Part shown: positions 9,024 to 18,636 of the stretch, one piece after another
Position numbering within the stretch: the stretch's first letter is position 1
Layout: each line of letters opens with the position of its first letter
From: Bacteroidota bacterium
Lineage (GTDB): Bacteria; Bacteroidota; Bacteroidia; UBA4408
NCBI GenBank assembly: GCA_016718805.1
Contig: JADKCP010000003.1
Span: forward strand, 186,001 to 250,000
Length of the DNA stretch: 64,000 nucleotides
Reading direction: 5' to 3'
Position numbers and translations under genes: made by a program
Notes under the pieces: generated by a model
Seen by the model: the letters and a program-made list of their open reading frames with translations, nothing else
What the model was told of the DNA's origin: nothing
Database searches by the model: none

Positions 9024-11141
9024 ATGAATTTTTGGAATCAGGCAAGCTTAGTTCGTATTTTATTTTCATTTGCAGCTGGAATACTATTCAGGATTTATTT
9101 TGATTTGCAATTTACATTTCCGAACCTACTTATCGGAATACTACTTTTTTTGCTTTTTATTGTTTCCGAAAGCAAAAATTCAGAGTTGCTTTACCATTAC
9201 CGTTGGATAAATGGAATTTTAATTGGAGTTATCTTTTTTATTTTAGGTTTACAGCTAACAGAAAGGCAAAATGAGCTAGCTAATTCCATCCATTTTTCAA
9301 ACTTTTCAAACACTGCTTCACATTATTTGGTTCAACTAAATGAGCCTTTAATTCAACGGAGCAAAACGCGAAAAGCCGAAATTAGTGTTCTTGCAGTGAA
9401 CCAAAATGGGCATTGGATTCACTGTCGTGGAAAGGCACTGCTTTACCTTCAGAATGATTCAACCAAAGATGATTTGTATTATGGCGATCAGATCTTAATT
9501 GGTCCAAAATTTACTCCAATTGCCGGTCCACAAAACCCTTCCGAATTTAACTACAAACGTTATTTGCAATACCAAAATATTGCGGCTCAAACCTATCAAA
9601 AAAGTGGAAGCTGGAAAAAAGTAAATGCGCAAAAGGGAAATGCCCTTCGTTATTATTGTTATCGATTGAGAGATTATTTGTTATCGGTATTTCTGCAACA
9701 CGGGATTGATGGAAAAGAATTTGCTGTTGGTGCTGCATTAATATTGGGCTACGAAGATCGATTGGATGCATCAATTATGAGTGCTTATGCAGCCAGCGGT
9801 GCATTGCATGTTTTGTCGGTTTCAGGATTACACGTAGCAATTGTATTTGTTGTTTTAAACTATATGCTGCTTTTTTTTGAGAAGTTGCCGAAGGGTAAAC
9901 TTTTAAAAGCTGCAATTTTAATACTTTGTTTATGGTTCTATGCAGCATTAACAGGATTATCTCCATCAGTGTTGCGTTCGGCAGCCATGTTTACATTTAT
10001 TATCCTGGGAAAGGCACTTAATAGGTATACAAATATTTACAATACCCTTGCAGCTTCAATGTTTTTATTGTTAGTGTACAATCCTTTTTTATTGATGGAA
10101 GTGGGCTTTCAATTGTCTTATTTAGCGGTGCTGGGCATAGTTTCTTTGCAGGAAGGAATTCGGAATTTACTAGCTCCCAAAACATTTATTCTTCAAAAAT
10201 TATGGGATATTATTAGCGTTACACTTGCTGCCCAACTTACTACCTTTCCACTTGGGTTGCTTTATTTTCATCAATTTCCTAGTTACTTCTTGTTAAGTAA
10301 TATAGTCGTAATTCCTTTATCATCACTTGTACTTTATTTGGGCGTAGCTGTGTGTGTGGTTTCAAAAATAAAACCTGTTGCACTTGTGTTGTGTAAAATT
10401 TTAAAGCTTTCGCTAACCTTACTTAATTCCTCGGTTTCTTTTTTTCAGGGCTTGCCCTTTTCAACCATTGAGGGTATTCCATTTACAACTAATCAAACTC
10501 TGGCAATTTATGTGGCTATGTTTGGATTTATAATTTTTTTGATGTTTCAACGAATTGCTTTTTTGAAAATGGGACTACTTTCATTGGTTCTCTTTATTGG
10601 GCTTTTAAGCTATTCTAAACAGCAACAACTAAGGCAGAGTAAGTTGGTAGTATACAGTATCAAAAAGCACAGTGGAATTGATTTTATTTTGGGCAGGGAG
10701 AATTACTTTTTCTGTGATACCGGGTTGATGCATAATGAAGGAAAATTACTTTTTCATGTAAAGCCCAATTGGTGTGAATCAGGTATAAAAAAACCTACTG
10801 TAAATTCACAGGAATCTTTACAGAGAGGACTTTACAAAACTTTTTTGAGAGCCAAAAGAAATGTTATACAATTTAAAAACATCAAGTTACTCACGATTAA
10901 TCAATTTTCAACGAACGAGTTACACCAGCTCCACCAATTGGGTGAAGTTGATTTTATAGTAGTATCGAATAGTAAAATTTTACCAAGAAGCACCGAAAAT
11001 CAACGTATAATGGCTAAGCAGGTAATATTAGATTCAAGCAATTCAACATTCGCAATTGAGTGGTGGAAAAAATATTGTAAGAAAAATAATATCAGTTGCT
11101 ACAGTGTTAGCGAGAATGGGGCTTATAGTTGTATTATTTAA
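9024..11141 (+). CDS. comEC: ComEC/Rec2 family DNA uptake channel
   Basis: A polytopic inner-membrane protein that carries transforming single-stranded DNA across the cytoplasmic membrane. The core competence domain is clear: SAYAASGALHVLSVSGLHVA, then many helices (LTGLSPSVLRSAAMF, VGFQLSYLAVLGIVSL, QLTTFPLGLLYFHQFP). An N-terminal DUF4131-like region precedes it. The C-terminal 160 residues lack the metal-binding histidines of the MBL domain of longer ComEC proteins, as in many Bacteroidota. The frame is open from TTG 8952 (729 residues), but that start lies before the cold shock terminator. I prefer ATG 9024 (705 residues), which begins directly before the first membrane helix. Other competence genes are not in the window. 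Confidence 0.85.
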   Translation: MNFWNQASLVRILFSFAAGILFRIYFDLQFTFPNLLIGILLFLLFIVSESKNSELLYHYRWINGILIGVIFFILGLQLTERQNELANSIHFSNFSNTASHYLVQLNEPLIQRSKTRKAEISVLAVNQNGHWIHCRGKALLYLQNDSTKDDLYYGDQILIGPKFTPIAGPQNPSEFNYKRYLQYQNIAAQTYQKSGSWKKVNAQKGNALRYYCYRLRDYLLSVFLQHGIDGKEFAVGAALILGYEDRLDASIMSAYAASGALHVLSVSGLHVAIVFVVLNYMLLFFEKLPKGKLLKAAILILCLWFYAALTGLSPSVLRSAAMFTFIILGKALNRYTNIYNTLAASMFLLLVYNPFLLMEVGFQLSYLAVLGIVSLQEGIRNLLAPKTFILQKLWDIISVTLAAQLTTFPLGLLYFHQFPSYFLLSNIVVIPLSSLVLYLGVAVCVVSKIKPVALVLCKILKLSLTLLNSSVSFFQGLPFSTIEGIPFTTNQTLAIYVAMFGFIIFLMFQRIAFLKMGLLSLVLFIGLLSYSKQQQLRQSKLVVYSIKKHSGIDFILGRENYFFCDTGLMHNEGKLLFHVKPNWCESGIKKPTVNSQESLQRGLYKTFLRAKRNVIQFKNIKLLTINQFSTNELHQLHQLGEVDFIVVSNSKILPRSTENQRIMAKQVILDSSNSTFAIEWWKKYCKKNNISCYSVSENGAYSCII

Positions 11142-11145
11142 AGGG

Positions 11146-11766
11146 TTATAAAAAATCTTCCAACCTTCCAATTCCTTGTCGAATAATGTCAAACCCTCCT
11201 TTTGAGCAGTCAACAATTGTGGAGGGTTCTTGATTTCCATACCCGCCGTCAATTACAATGTCAACAATGTCTTTGTATTTTTCATGAATTAATTCAGGGT
11301 CGGTAGTATACTCAATAATTTCATCCTCATCGTGAATAGAAGTGCTCATAATGGGATTACCTAACTCCTTTACCAGCTCAAGACAAATGGTATTATCGGG
11401 CACACGAATACCTACTGTTTTTTTTGAACTTTTAAACAATTTTGGGACATTGCTATTGGCTTCTAAAATAAAGGTAAAAGGGCCAGGCAAGGCTTTTCGC
11501 ATTACTTTGTAAGTGGGCGTATCGAGATTTTTCGCATACTCTGAGATATGACTTAGGTCGGAACAAATAAAAGAGAAATTTGATTTTTCAGGTTTCACAC
11601 CTTTAATGCGGCAAATTCGTTCTACAGCTTTTGTATTGTAGATGTCGCAACCCATACCATAAACAGTGTCGGTTGGATATATTACAACTCCTCCGTTTTG
11701 CAGGCAATCGAGCACAATGCGCACATTTCGTGGATTGGGATTTTTGGGATGTATAGGAAGAAGCAT
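11146..11766 (-). CDS. YciO/Sua5/YrdC family protein (threonylcarbamoyl-AMP synthase-like)
   Basis: A 206-residue protein of the YrdC/Sua5 superfamily. Family members that act in tRNA t6A synthesis make threonylcarbamoyl-AMP from threonine, bicarbonate and ATP. Visible motifs are GGVVIYPTDTVYGMGCDI (the nucleotide-binding loop), the KGVKPEKSNFSFICSD segment, ALPGPFTFIL, and VGIRVPDN. Its length and spacing fit the YciO branch (E. coli YciO is 206 residues), whose in vivo role is less certain than that of TsaC. It is convergent with comEC (4 bp between stops) and its start lies 1 bp from the stop of the phosphatase gene, so it is co-transcribed with 11768-13063. Confidence 0.85.
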   Translation of the reverse strand: MLLPIHPKNPNPRNVRIVLDCLQNGGVVIYPTDTVYGMGCDIYNTKAVERICRIKGVKPEKSNFSFICSDLSHISEYAKNLDTPTYKVMRKALPGPFTFILEANSNVPKLFKSSKKTVGIRVPDNTICLELVKELGNPIMSTSIHDEDEIIEYTTDPELIHEKYKDIVDIVIDGGYGNQEPSTIVDCSKGGFDIIRQGIGRLEDFL

Positions 11767-11767
11767 A

Positions 11768-13063
11768 TTAGTTTATTTGATATCGAAAACCTAGCACTAG
11801 TATATCATCTAATTGGTTGTACTCCATTTTCCAATCAGTATGTTGTTGTAGCAAATTGGTATACTGTTGTGTGCAATTTTGTGGTGCCATTTGTTGAAGT
11901 TGTTGATGAAAACGTTTAGATGAAAATTTAGTTCCACTTGTTCCTCCAAATTGATCAGCATAGCCATCCGAAAATAAATAAATCATATCGCCATCTTCGA
12001 GCGAAACTTCGTGTGTTTTGTAATTAATTTCATCCAATGAAATAAAACCACCCACCGATTGATTAGTACCTTTTAGCAATTTTAATTCATGATTACGAAC
12101 TAAAATCAATGGTCGTCCGGCTCCTGCAAATTGCAAACGATCGTTTTCAAAATCAATCATACATAAGGCAATATCCAGTCCTTCGTGTGAATGTGCATTG
12201 TGTTCATTCATTTTAAAAATATGAATGATGCGTTGATGTAATTTACTAAGTATTTCTGATGGCTGAAGAGCGGTATTTACAGCCACAATTTCGTTTAACA
12301 CCATGTTCGAAATGATGGAAGTAAATGCACCAGGAACACCGTGCCCTGTGCAATCGGCAACAGCAATAATCAATTTATGCTCTTGACGATGCAGCCAAAA
12401 AAAATCGCCTGAAACTATTTCTTTTGGTAAATTTAGGACGAAAGAATCAGCGAAAAATTTGCCCAGCACTTCACTATCGGTTAAGATGGTATTTTGAATT
12501 TGGCGGGCATATTCAATACCTTCCAAAATATCTCGATTTTTCAATTCCAGTTCTTCTCGTTGAAGCTTTAATTGTTTATTGCTGCGCTTTAAATTTTTTT
12601 CGGCAGCGCTATTTTTTGTGATTAATTTTTGTACCAATTCGGCTAAATCTTCGAGCTCGAAATCGGCCATGGAAATATCTTCTTTGTCTTTATTACCAAG
12701 CAATTCAAGTATTCCGCTTTTCAAATTTACAATTGAACGCGTGATGTTTGTATTGTATTTTGCCAATTTATTATTAGCAGCAATAAGTTCAATTGAACTC
12801 AATTCAAGGTTTTTACTTTTAATTGACAAAACATGGTCAAACTGCTCGTAGGTTTCACTAACCGAATCAAGCAATAACAGTAATTCTTGAACAAACGCGT
12901 TTTTTTTTTCGGTGGAAGGCGTTTGTAATAATTCGTTGAGTTTTTCAGTAAAATGATCTTCGGCTGAACTCACAAAATCATCCTCGTCGAGCAATTTTTT
13001 GAATTGCCTTACAAGTACTTTATGAAATAATTTTTTATCAAAATTACTGGAGTAAAAGGCCAC
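11768..13063 (-). CDS. SpoIIE-type PP2C serine/threonine phosphatase with helical sensor region
   Basis: A 431-residue cytosolic protein. Residues 1-115 are helical with no known fold; residues 90-185 form a long coiled coil (KRSNKQLKLQREELELKNRD). The PP2C SpoIIE domain fills residues 190-431, with FVLNLPKEIVSGDFFW, the metal-binding ADCTGHGVPGAFTS and the late SDGYADQFGG motif. Proteins of this class dephosphorylate anti-sigma antagonists or other regulators; the partner here is unknown. No membrane segment or signal peptide is visible. It lies 17 bp after the transaldolase stop, and the three genes 13740 to 11146 probably form one operon. Confidence 0.88.
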   Translation of the reverse strand: MAFYSSNFDKKLFHKVLVRQFKKLLDEDDFVSSAEDHFTEKLNELLQTPSTEKKNAFVQELLLLLDSVSETYEQFDHVLSIKSKNLELSSIELIAANNKLAKYNTNITRSIVNLKSGILELLGNKDKEDISMADFELEDLAELVQKLITKNSAAEKNLKRSNKQLKLQREELELKNRDILEGIEYARQIQNTILTDSEVLGKFFADSFVLNLPKEIVSGDFFWLHRQEHKLIIAVADCTGHGVPGAFTSIISNMVLNEIVAVNTALQPSEILSKLHQRIIHIFKMNEHNAHSHEGLDIALCMIDFENDRLQFAGAGRPLILVRNHELKLLKGTNQSVGGFISLDEINYKTHEVSLEDGDMIYLFSDGYADQFGGTSGTKFSSKRFHQQLQQMAPQNCTQQYTNLLQQHTDWKMEYNQLDDILVLGFRYQIN

Positions 13064-13080
13064 GGTTCATTTAGTTTATT

Positions 13081-13740
13081 CTACTTTGTGTTCACTTTGG
13101 CATGGTCGGCTAAAAAGGTAGCTAAACCACTATCTGTAAGCGGGTGCTTTAACAATGCTGTGATTACATTTAAAGGGCAAGTAGCTACATCGGCACCAAG
13201 CTCTGCACATTTAAGCAAATGTATAGTATGGCGGATAGAAGCAGCTAAAACTTGTGTTTGAAAACCATACATTCGGTAAATGTGAACAATAGATTCGATG
13301 AGTTCTAATCCATCGTAAGAAATATCATCCAACCTTCCTATAAAAGGCGAAACATAAGTGGCACCTGCTTTTGCTGCTAGTAAAGCTTGTCCTGATGAAA
13401 AAACAAGTGTGCAATTGGTTTTAATTCCCTTAGAACTAAAGTATTTAATAGCCTTCACACCATCTTTTATCATGGGAACTTTAACTACAATTTGCGGATG
13501 CAGCGCAGCCAGATTTTCACCTTCTTTAATGATGTTTTTGTAGTCGGTGGCAATTACCTCAGCACTAACATCACCATCAACAATGTTGCATATATCCACA
13601 TAATGTTTCAAAATATTATCGGTACCACTAATGCCTTCTTTAGCCATTAGCGACGGATTTGTTGTTACTCCATCTAGTACGCCCAATTCCTGAGCTTCTT
13701 TTATTTGAGCAAGATTTGCGGTGTCAATAAAAAATTTCAT
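13081..13740 (-). CDS. Transaldolase of the small TalC/MipB type
   Basis: A 219-residue class I aldolase of the FSA/transaldolase family, a TIM barrel that transfers dihydroxyacetone units in the pentose phosphate pathway. It begins MKFFIDTANLAQIKEA, and DGVTTNPSLMAKEG is the standard phosphate-site region. The Schiff-base lysine lies in VVKVPM. The residues that tell the subfamilies apart favour transaldolase: SAEVIATD has Glu where fructose-6-phosphate aldolase has Gln, and YVSPFIGRLDDI has Phe where FSA has Tyr. First gene of the probable three-gene operon running to 11146. Confidence 0.88.
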   Translation of the reverse strand: MKFFIDTANLAQIKEAQELGVLDGVTTNPSLMAKEGISGTDNILKHYVDICNIVDGDVSAEVIATDYKNIIKEGENLAALHPQIVVKVPMIKDGVKAIKYFSSKGIKTNCTLVFSSGQALLAAKAGATYVSPFIGRLDDISYDGLELIESIVHIYRMYGFQTQVLAASIRHTIHLLKCAELGADVATCPLNVITALLKHPLTDSGLATFLADHAKVNTK

Positions 13741-13896
13741 GTTGCTATAGTTTAGTTTTTGAAGGGTATAAAAGTAGGGAAATTATTTACTTCAAGGGAT
13801 TGTATAAAATGACCTATACCTACTAGTGTTTTACCTTTAAATGTCACTAATTTTCTTACTTTCGTTGTTCGTCACTTTAACTAGATTACTAAAACT

Positions 13897-15381
13897 ATGG
13901 AGCAAGCCGAACACTATGATTTATGTGTAATTGGTGGTGGAGCAAGTGGATATGCCGCCGCTATGCGCGCTATTGATTTCGGAAAAAAAGTACTCCTTGT
14001 TGAGCGAGACCGCATTGGTGGTGCAGGCTTATTTAATGGAGCACTTTCGTCGAAAACCATGTGGGAGTATTCACAAAAAATTTCTGCAATTCGAAGCGAA
14101 ATACCTTCGTTTGAAGTGAAATTTGATACGTTAAAAGCGGTGGTAGATGAAGCTGTTTATGAGAAAAAATTTCAAATGGACGTTCACCTTACTCTGCTGA
14201 AAAAGGAAGCACGTCAACGATTACTTTACCTAGAAAGAGGTACAGCAAAACTCATTGCTAAAAACGAAGTTTCAATTGTAAAAAGCAGCGGAGAAACAAA
14301 GTTCATAACAGCAGATTTTATCTTGTTGGCTACCGGAAGTCGTCCTCGAAAACTGCCCAATATTCCGCTCGACGGCAAAACAATTATCACTAGTGATGAC
14401 ATTGATAAAATGACTGATTTCCCTAAGAGCATGGTAATTTTAGGTGCCGGTGTTATTGGGTGTGAGTTTGCTACCATCTTTTCAAATTTCGGAAAAACCA
14501 AAGTTTATATTATTGATAAAGCTGATCGTATCCTTCCATTTGAAGATAGCGATGTGAGCGAGATGGTAAGTATGAACATGGAGAAAAATGGAGTAGTAAT
14601 TCATAAAAACTCTTCATTGGTGAGAATGGAAATTAAGGATGGCGAAGTTGAGTACGAATTAAAATACAACGATGGAAGCGTGGAAGTATTGCGCGTTGAG
14701 AAAGCACTACTTTCAGTGGGAAGAGTTGCCAATATTGAAAACTTGGGATTAGAAGAAGTAGGAGTAAAGGTAACGGAACGAGGAAGTATTTGGGATAAAG
14801 ATACCCAAACCACTGTTGAAAATATTTTTGTAGCCGGCGATCTAACTGCTGAAATTGCCTTGGTTAATGTGGGCGAACGTGAAGCGCGACATGCTGTAGT
14901 GCGCATGTTTGGAAAAATGCCTCGGGCTTTGGTTTATAAGAATATTAGCACCATTATGTTCTTAAATCCTGAAGTTGCTTCAGTAGGATTGGGCGAACAA
15001 GAAGCTATAAGGCAAGGAATAAGCTATAAAGTTGCAAAGATTGATTATAGTACAATTACCCGTGCAATAGCCATGCGCAAAACTACCGGCTTTTTTAAAA
15101 TACTGGTAAGTAACGACGATGAAATGCGCATCTTGGGAATGCGTGCTGTAGGTGAACATGCCTCAAGTGCGATTCAGGCTGTAGCTTTACTGATTTACAT
15201 GAATAAAGGTATTGAAGAGCTGGGACACATGTTGCATCCGCATCCGAGCATTATTGAAGGAATACAGGAGTGTGCAAGAATGTTGCTTGGAAAATCAATT
15301 TATAAATCTTCCATGTTTAAAGATAAACTGAAGTGTTATAAAAATGAAAATGGAGTAATCACCCCTTTAGAAAATTTGTAG
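13897..15381 (+). CDS. Dihydrolipoamide-dehydrogenase-fold flavoprotein without the redox cysteines
   Basis: A 494-residue FAD/NAD(P)-dependent oxidoreductase of the pyridine nucleotide-disulphide family. The FAD site VIGGGASGYAAAMRA is at residues 11-25, the NAD(P) site VILGAGVIGCEFA near residue 180, and the second FAD motif TTVENIFVAGD near residue 305. The C-terminal dimer domain keeps the His-Glu pair (MLHPHPSIIEGIQE). The CxxxxC redox pair, normally GGTCLNxGCIPSK, is replaced by GGAGLFNGALSSK at residues 41-53, so no cysteine pair exists. Classic dihydrolipoamide reduction is therefore unlikely; a different electron acceptor or a transhydrogenase-like role is possible. It is divergent from the transaldolase gene and followed after 3 bp by the helicase gene. 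Confidence 0.88.
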   Translation: MEQAEHYDLCVIGGGASGYAAAMRAIDFGKKVLLVERDRIGGAGLFNGALSSKTMWEYSQKISAIRSEIPSFEVKFDTLKAVVDEAVYEKKFQMDVHLTLLKKEARQRLLYLERGTAKLIAKNEVSIVKSSGETKFITADFILLATGSRPRKLPNIPLDGKTIITSDDIDKMTDFPKSMVILGAGVIGCEFATIFSNFGKTKVYIIDKADRILPFEDSDVSEMVSMNMEKNGVVIHKNSSLVRMEIKDGEVEYELKYNDGSVEVLRVEKALLSVGRVANIENLGLEEVGVKVTERGSIWDKDTQTTVENIFVAGDLTAEIALVNVGEREARHAVVRMFGKMPRALVYKNISTIMFLNPEVASVGLGEQEAIRQGISYKVAKIDYSTITRAIAMRKTTGFFKILVSNDDEMRILGMRAVGEHASSAIQAVALLIYMNKGIEELGHMLHPHPSIIEGIQECARMLLGKSIYKSSMFKDKLKCYKNENGVITPLENL

Positions 15382-15384
15382 GCT

Positions 15385-18300
15385 TTGAGTTTTGTTGTTT
15401 ATAAATCTTCTGCCGGTTCGGGCAAAACTTATGCGCTGGTTAAGGAATACCTCAAAATTAGCGTACAAGCTAAATCAGATAGTCGATATAAAAATATATT
15501 AGCGATTACCTTTACCAACAAGGCTGCTGCCGAAATGAAGGCCAGGGTAATTGATGCGTTGATTGCAATTTCGGTCAGTCCGAAACCTGAAGGAGCAGCT
15601 TACTATTTATTGCAGGATTTGAAAAATGAGTTGCAACTGCCAGAGCCTGTAATAAGACTCAAATGTGAAGCTGTATTGCGTTCGATGCTGCACAACTACT
15701 CCGACGTAGCAATTAGCACCATCGATAAGTTTGTTCATAAGGTACTACGAACTTTTGCGTTTGACTTGCAGGTCCCTTTTAATTTTATGGTGGAAATGGA
15801 AAGCGATTTATTGCTTCAAACCGCCATCGAGCGATTGTTGGCAAAGGTTGGAAGCGATGAAACGTTAACTCGTACCTTGATTGATTTTATTCTTCAAAAA
15901 GTTGATACCGAAAAGAACTGGAGAATTGAACAGGACTTGCTCGATTTTTCACGTGATTTAATGAAAGAGCAATCGGCTGGTTTTATTAAAAAATTGAAGC
16001 CTTTGCAGTTGGAAGATTTTGAAAAAATCAGAACTAAAATTTATAAATTCATTTTAGATTTTGAAACTAAATTGCAAAAAATCGGGCAGCAGGCACTGGA
16101 TATTTTGTCAAGTAATGGAATCAATCACAGTGATCTCTCCGGTGGAGCGAATGCAGGATTGGGCAAATATTTTTTATATCTCACCACAGTTACAACTGAT
16201 AAATTTAGACCTAGCCCAACACACCTCAAAAATGTGGATCAAGAGAAGTGGTATGCCGATAAAGCCACCCCTGAAGCACGCCACAGTATTGAACAGTGTA
16301 AAGCAGAATTAAAAAGTTTGTTTTATACAGCGCAAAAGATAATTGAACTAGAGCTCTCGACCTATACAGTGTTTAGTGCACTGTATAAAAACAGCTATGG
16401 AATAAGTTTACTGAATGAATTAGATAAGTTGTGCGAAGAAATTAAACGAGAGAATAGTCTTTTACACATTTCTGAGTTCAATAAAAAAATTTCCAATATT
16501 GTTTTAAATGAGCCGGTGCCCTTTATTTACGAGCGGATTGGTGAGAAGTATAAGAATTACCTGATCGATGAATTTCAAGATACATCGGTACTTCAATGGC
16601 AAAACTTTATACCCTTGCTTGAAAATTCGCTATCTGTAAATGAGTTTACCATGTTAGTTGGTGATGGGAAGCAAGCAATTTATCGATGGCGTGGTGGTGA
16701 AGTTGAACAGTTTTCATTGCTTCCCAAAATTTTCGAAAGTAGCAAGTATCCATTATTGCAAGAACGAGAAGCAATTTTTACCCGGAATTTTGAAGAAAAA
16801 TTTTTGACTCAAAATAGAAGAAGCAAGAAGGAAATTGTAGCGTTTAATAACAACTTTTTTGCATACACGGTGCAACATTCGGGCTTACCGGAGAATTTAA
16901 AAGCAATTTATTCTTCTCTCGAACAAAAGTATGATGAACAAAACACAGGAGGATTGGTAAACTTTCAATTTGTTACTGGTGACGAAGATGAAAGTGATGT
17001 TCAAGAGGAGATTTGTAACCGAGTTTTGAATACAATACAGCAAGTGCTCGAAGATGGATATGAGTTGGGAGATATTACTTTATTGTGTCGTACAAATAAG
17101 GATGGGATACTACTTGCGCAGTTTTTACTTGAAAAAGGAATCGCTGTTATCAGCAAGGAATCGTTATTGATTAGTTCTTCAGCCGAGGTTAATTTAGTAA
17201 TTGCAGGTCTTGCTTTATTATATCAGTCAGGTAATGCGATTGCTCGTACCCTAATGATGCACTATTTGTTGAAAGCGGATAAAGTTGAAAGCTGGGATTT
17301 GAATACTCATTTTAAAGAAGAAGATTTTTTTAAAAAATTTATGAAGGATAAATATCCGGGCTGGAATCCTTCAAAATTGAATCAATTGCCGCTTTATGAA
17401 TTGTGCGAAACGTTAGTGCGTTTGTTTAATTTGAACCAACCAGCCGATCCGTATTTGGTTTTCTTTTTAGATGCCGTACATCAGTTTGCTTCGCAAAATA
17501 CAGCTACTATTCCTGACTTTTTAAATTGGTGGGAAAATAAAAGGCAAAAGCTCTCCATTGTTATTCCGGAAGGTTTAAATGCTGTGAATATAATGACAGT
17601 GCATAAATCAAAAGGACTCGAATTTCCGGTAGTTATTTTTGCTTTTGCCAATTGGATGGATAACAAGAAAGGAGAGGCTTTATGGGTGGATTTTCACCAC
17701 ATGGAAATTCCTGAACTTCATGCCGCACTATTGCCATTGAGTTCGCTTAAGGAAACTGAATACCGCAACTTATATGAAGCCGAAACAAGTAAAAAGGAAC
17801 TTGATAAATTAAATGTACTTTATGTGGCATTTACCCGTGCAGTAAATCGCTTGTATATTGTGTGTGAAATGCCAGGATCTTACAAAAAACTGGCGAACTA
17901 TTATGTTGATTATTTAAAGCATAGCTCACTTTGGATTGACACAGAATCAAGCTTTACAATTGGAACAAAGCAGAAAAAGATTAGTGTAAACTCTTCGCCG
18001 GATGTTATTTCGATTGCATATTTGAAAGGAAGTAGCAATAGTGATTGGCGAAAACGTTTGCGACTGAGTGATGCCTCTGTAATTACAAAAGAGGAGCAAG
18101 CAAGCCAATCTGAACGAGAATATGGAAATTTAATGCATGCGGCATTGGCCCTAATGACTGATTCTACCAAACTTTCGAGTGCAATTGAACAACTTATTTT
18201 AAGTGGTATGATGACACAAGAAGAGTCCTTGTTCCTGAATAAAAAGCTAACTTCCTTGTTAAATAATTCATCCATTGCTCCATTTTTCGCACCCGGTTTA

Positions 18301-18534
18301 ACAGTAAAAATGGAAGCAGAAATACTTCTACCAGGTACAAAAACCTATCGCCCTGATAGGGTTGTTTTTTATCCTGAAAAGGTGGTTGTATTGGATTATA
18401 AAACAGGTGTTCAACTTGAAAAGCATAAAACTCAATTGCTAAATTATGTTTCAATACTACGCCAAATGGGGCATTCGGCTATTTCAAGTTATTTAATTTA
18501 TACCGAAAGCGAAAAATTGCTTGAAGTTGAATAA
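15385..18534 (+). CDS. AddA/RecB-like UvrD-family helicase with C-terminal PD-(D/E)XK nuclease
   Basis: A 1049-residue superfamily 1A helicase-nuclease for double-strand break processing. Walker A is SSAGSGKTYALVK near residue 8, motif Ia AITFTNKAAAEMK near residue 44, Walker B LIDEFQDTS near residue 395, and motif III GDGKQAIYRWRGGE near residue 427. Motif V is MTVHKSKGLEFPVVIF near residue 740 and motif VI LYVAFTRAVNRLYIV. The C-terminus (about 975-1040) carries a RecB-like nuclease: YRPDRVV, VLDYKTG and a following QLLNY helix. The partner AddB-like subunit is not in the window. The start is TTG 15385, 3 bp after the flavoprotein stop; the conserved protein begins there. Confidence 0.9.
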   Translation: MSFVVYKSSAGSGKTYALVKEYLKISVQAKSDSRYKNILAITFTNKAAAEMKARVIDALIAISVSPKPEGAAYYLLQDLKNELQLPEPVIRLKCEAVLRSMLHNYSDVAISTIDKFVHKVLRTFAFDLQVPFNFMVEMESDLLLQTAIERLLAKVGSDETLTRTLIDFILQKVDTEKNWRIEQDLLDFSRDLMKEQSAGFIKKLKPLQLEDFEKIRTKIYKFILDFETKLQKIGQQALDILSSNGINHSDLSGGANAGLGKYFLYLTTVTTDKFRPSPTHLKNVDQEKWYADKATPEARHSIEQCKAELKSLFYTAQKIIELELSTYTVFSALYKNSYGISLLNELDKLCEEIKRENSLLHISEFNKKISNIVLNEPVPFIYERIGEKYKNYLIDEFQDTSVLQWQNFIPLLENSLSVNEFTMLVGDGKQAIYRWRGGEVEQFSLLPKIFESSKYPLLQEREAIFTRNFEEKFLTQNRRSKKEIVAFNNNFFAYTVQHSGLPENLKAIYSSLEQKYDEQNTGGLVNFQFVTGDEDESDVQEEICNRVLNTIQQVLEDGYELGDITLLCRTNKDGILLAQFLLEKGIAVISKESLLISSSAEVNLVIAGLALLYQSGNAIARTLMMHYLLKADKVESWDLNTHFKEEDFFKKFMKDKYPGWNPSKLNQLPLYELCETLVRLFNLNQPADPYLVFFLDAVHQFASQNTATIPDFLNWWENKRQKLSIVIPEGLNAVNIMTVHKSKGLEFPVVIFAFANWMDNKKGEALWVDFHHMEIPELHAALLPLSSLKETEYRNLYEAETSKKELDKLNVLYVAFTRAVNRLYIVCEMPGSYKKLANYYVDYLKHSSLWIDTESSFTIGTKQKKISVNSSPDVISIAYLKGSSNSDWRKRLRLSDASVITKEEQASQSEREYGNLMHAALALMTDSTKLSSAIEQLILSGMMTQEESLFLNKKLTSLLNNSSIAPFFAPGLTVKMEAEILLPGTKTYRPDRVVFYPEKVVVLDYKTGVQLEKHKTQLLNYVSILRQMGHSAISSYLIYTESEKLLEVE

Positions 18535-18560
18535 TTGCAGCGGAAAGGAAAAAATATTTT

Positions 18561-18568
18561 TATCTTCG
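18561..18568 (+). promoter_or_regulatory. Possible -7 box for the M13 peptidase gene
   Basis: TATCTTCG matches TAnnTTTG at all but one position and sits 68 bp before the ATG at 18637, after the helicase stop. Confidence 0.4.
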
Positions 18569-18636
18569 CAGACCTTTTTTTTGAAGCATAAAGAGGGATT
18601 CTAATAGAGTTAAATTCAAAATCTTAATTTAAAAAA

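Noticed and set aside
13081..13740. Fructose-6-phosphate aldolase (fsa)
   Set aside because: The subfamily-defining residues (Glu in SAEV, Phe in SPFIGR) match small transaldolases rather than FSA.
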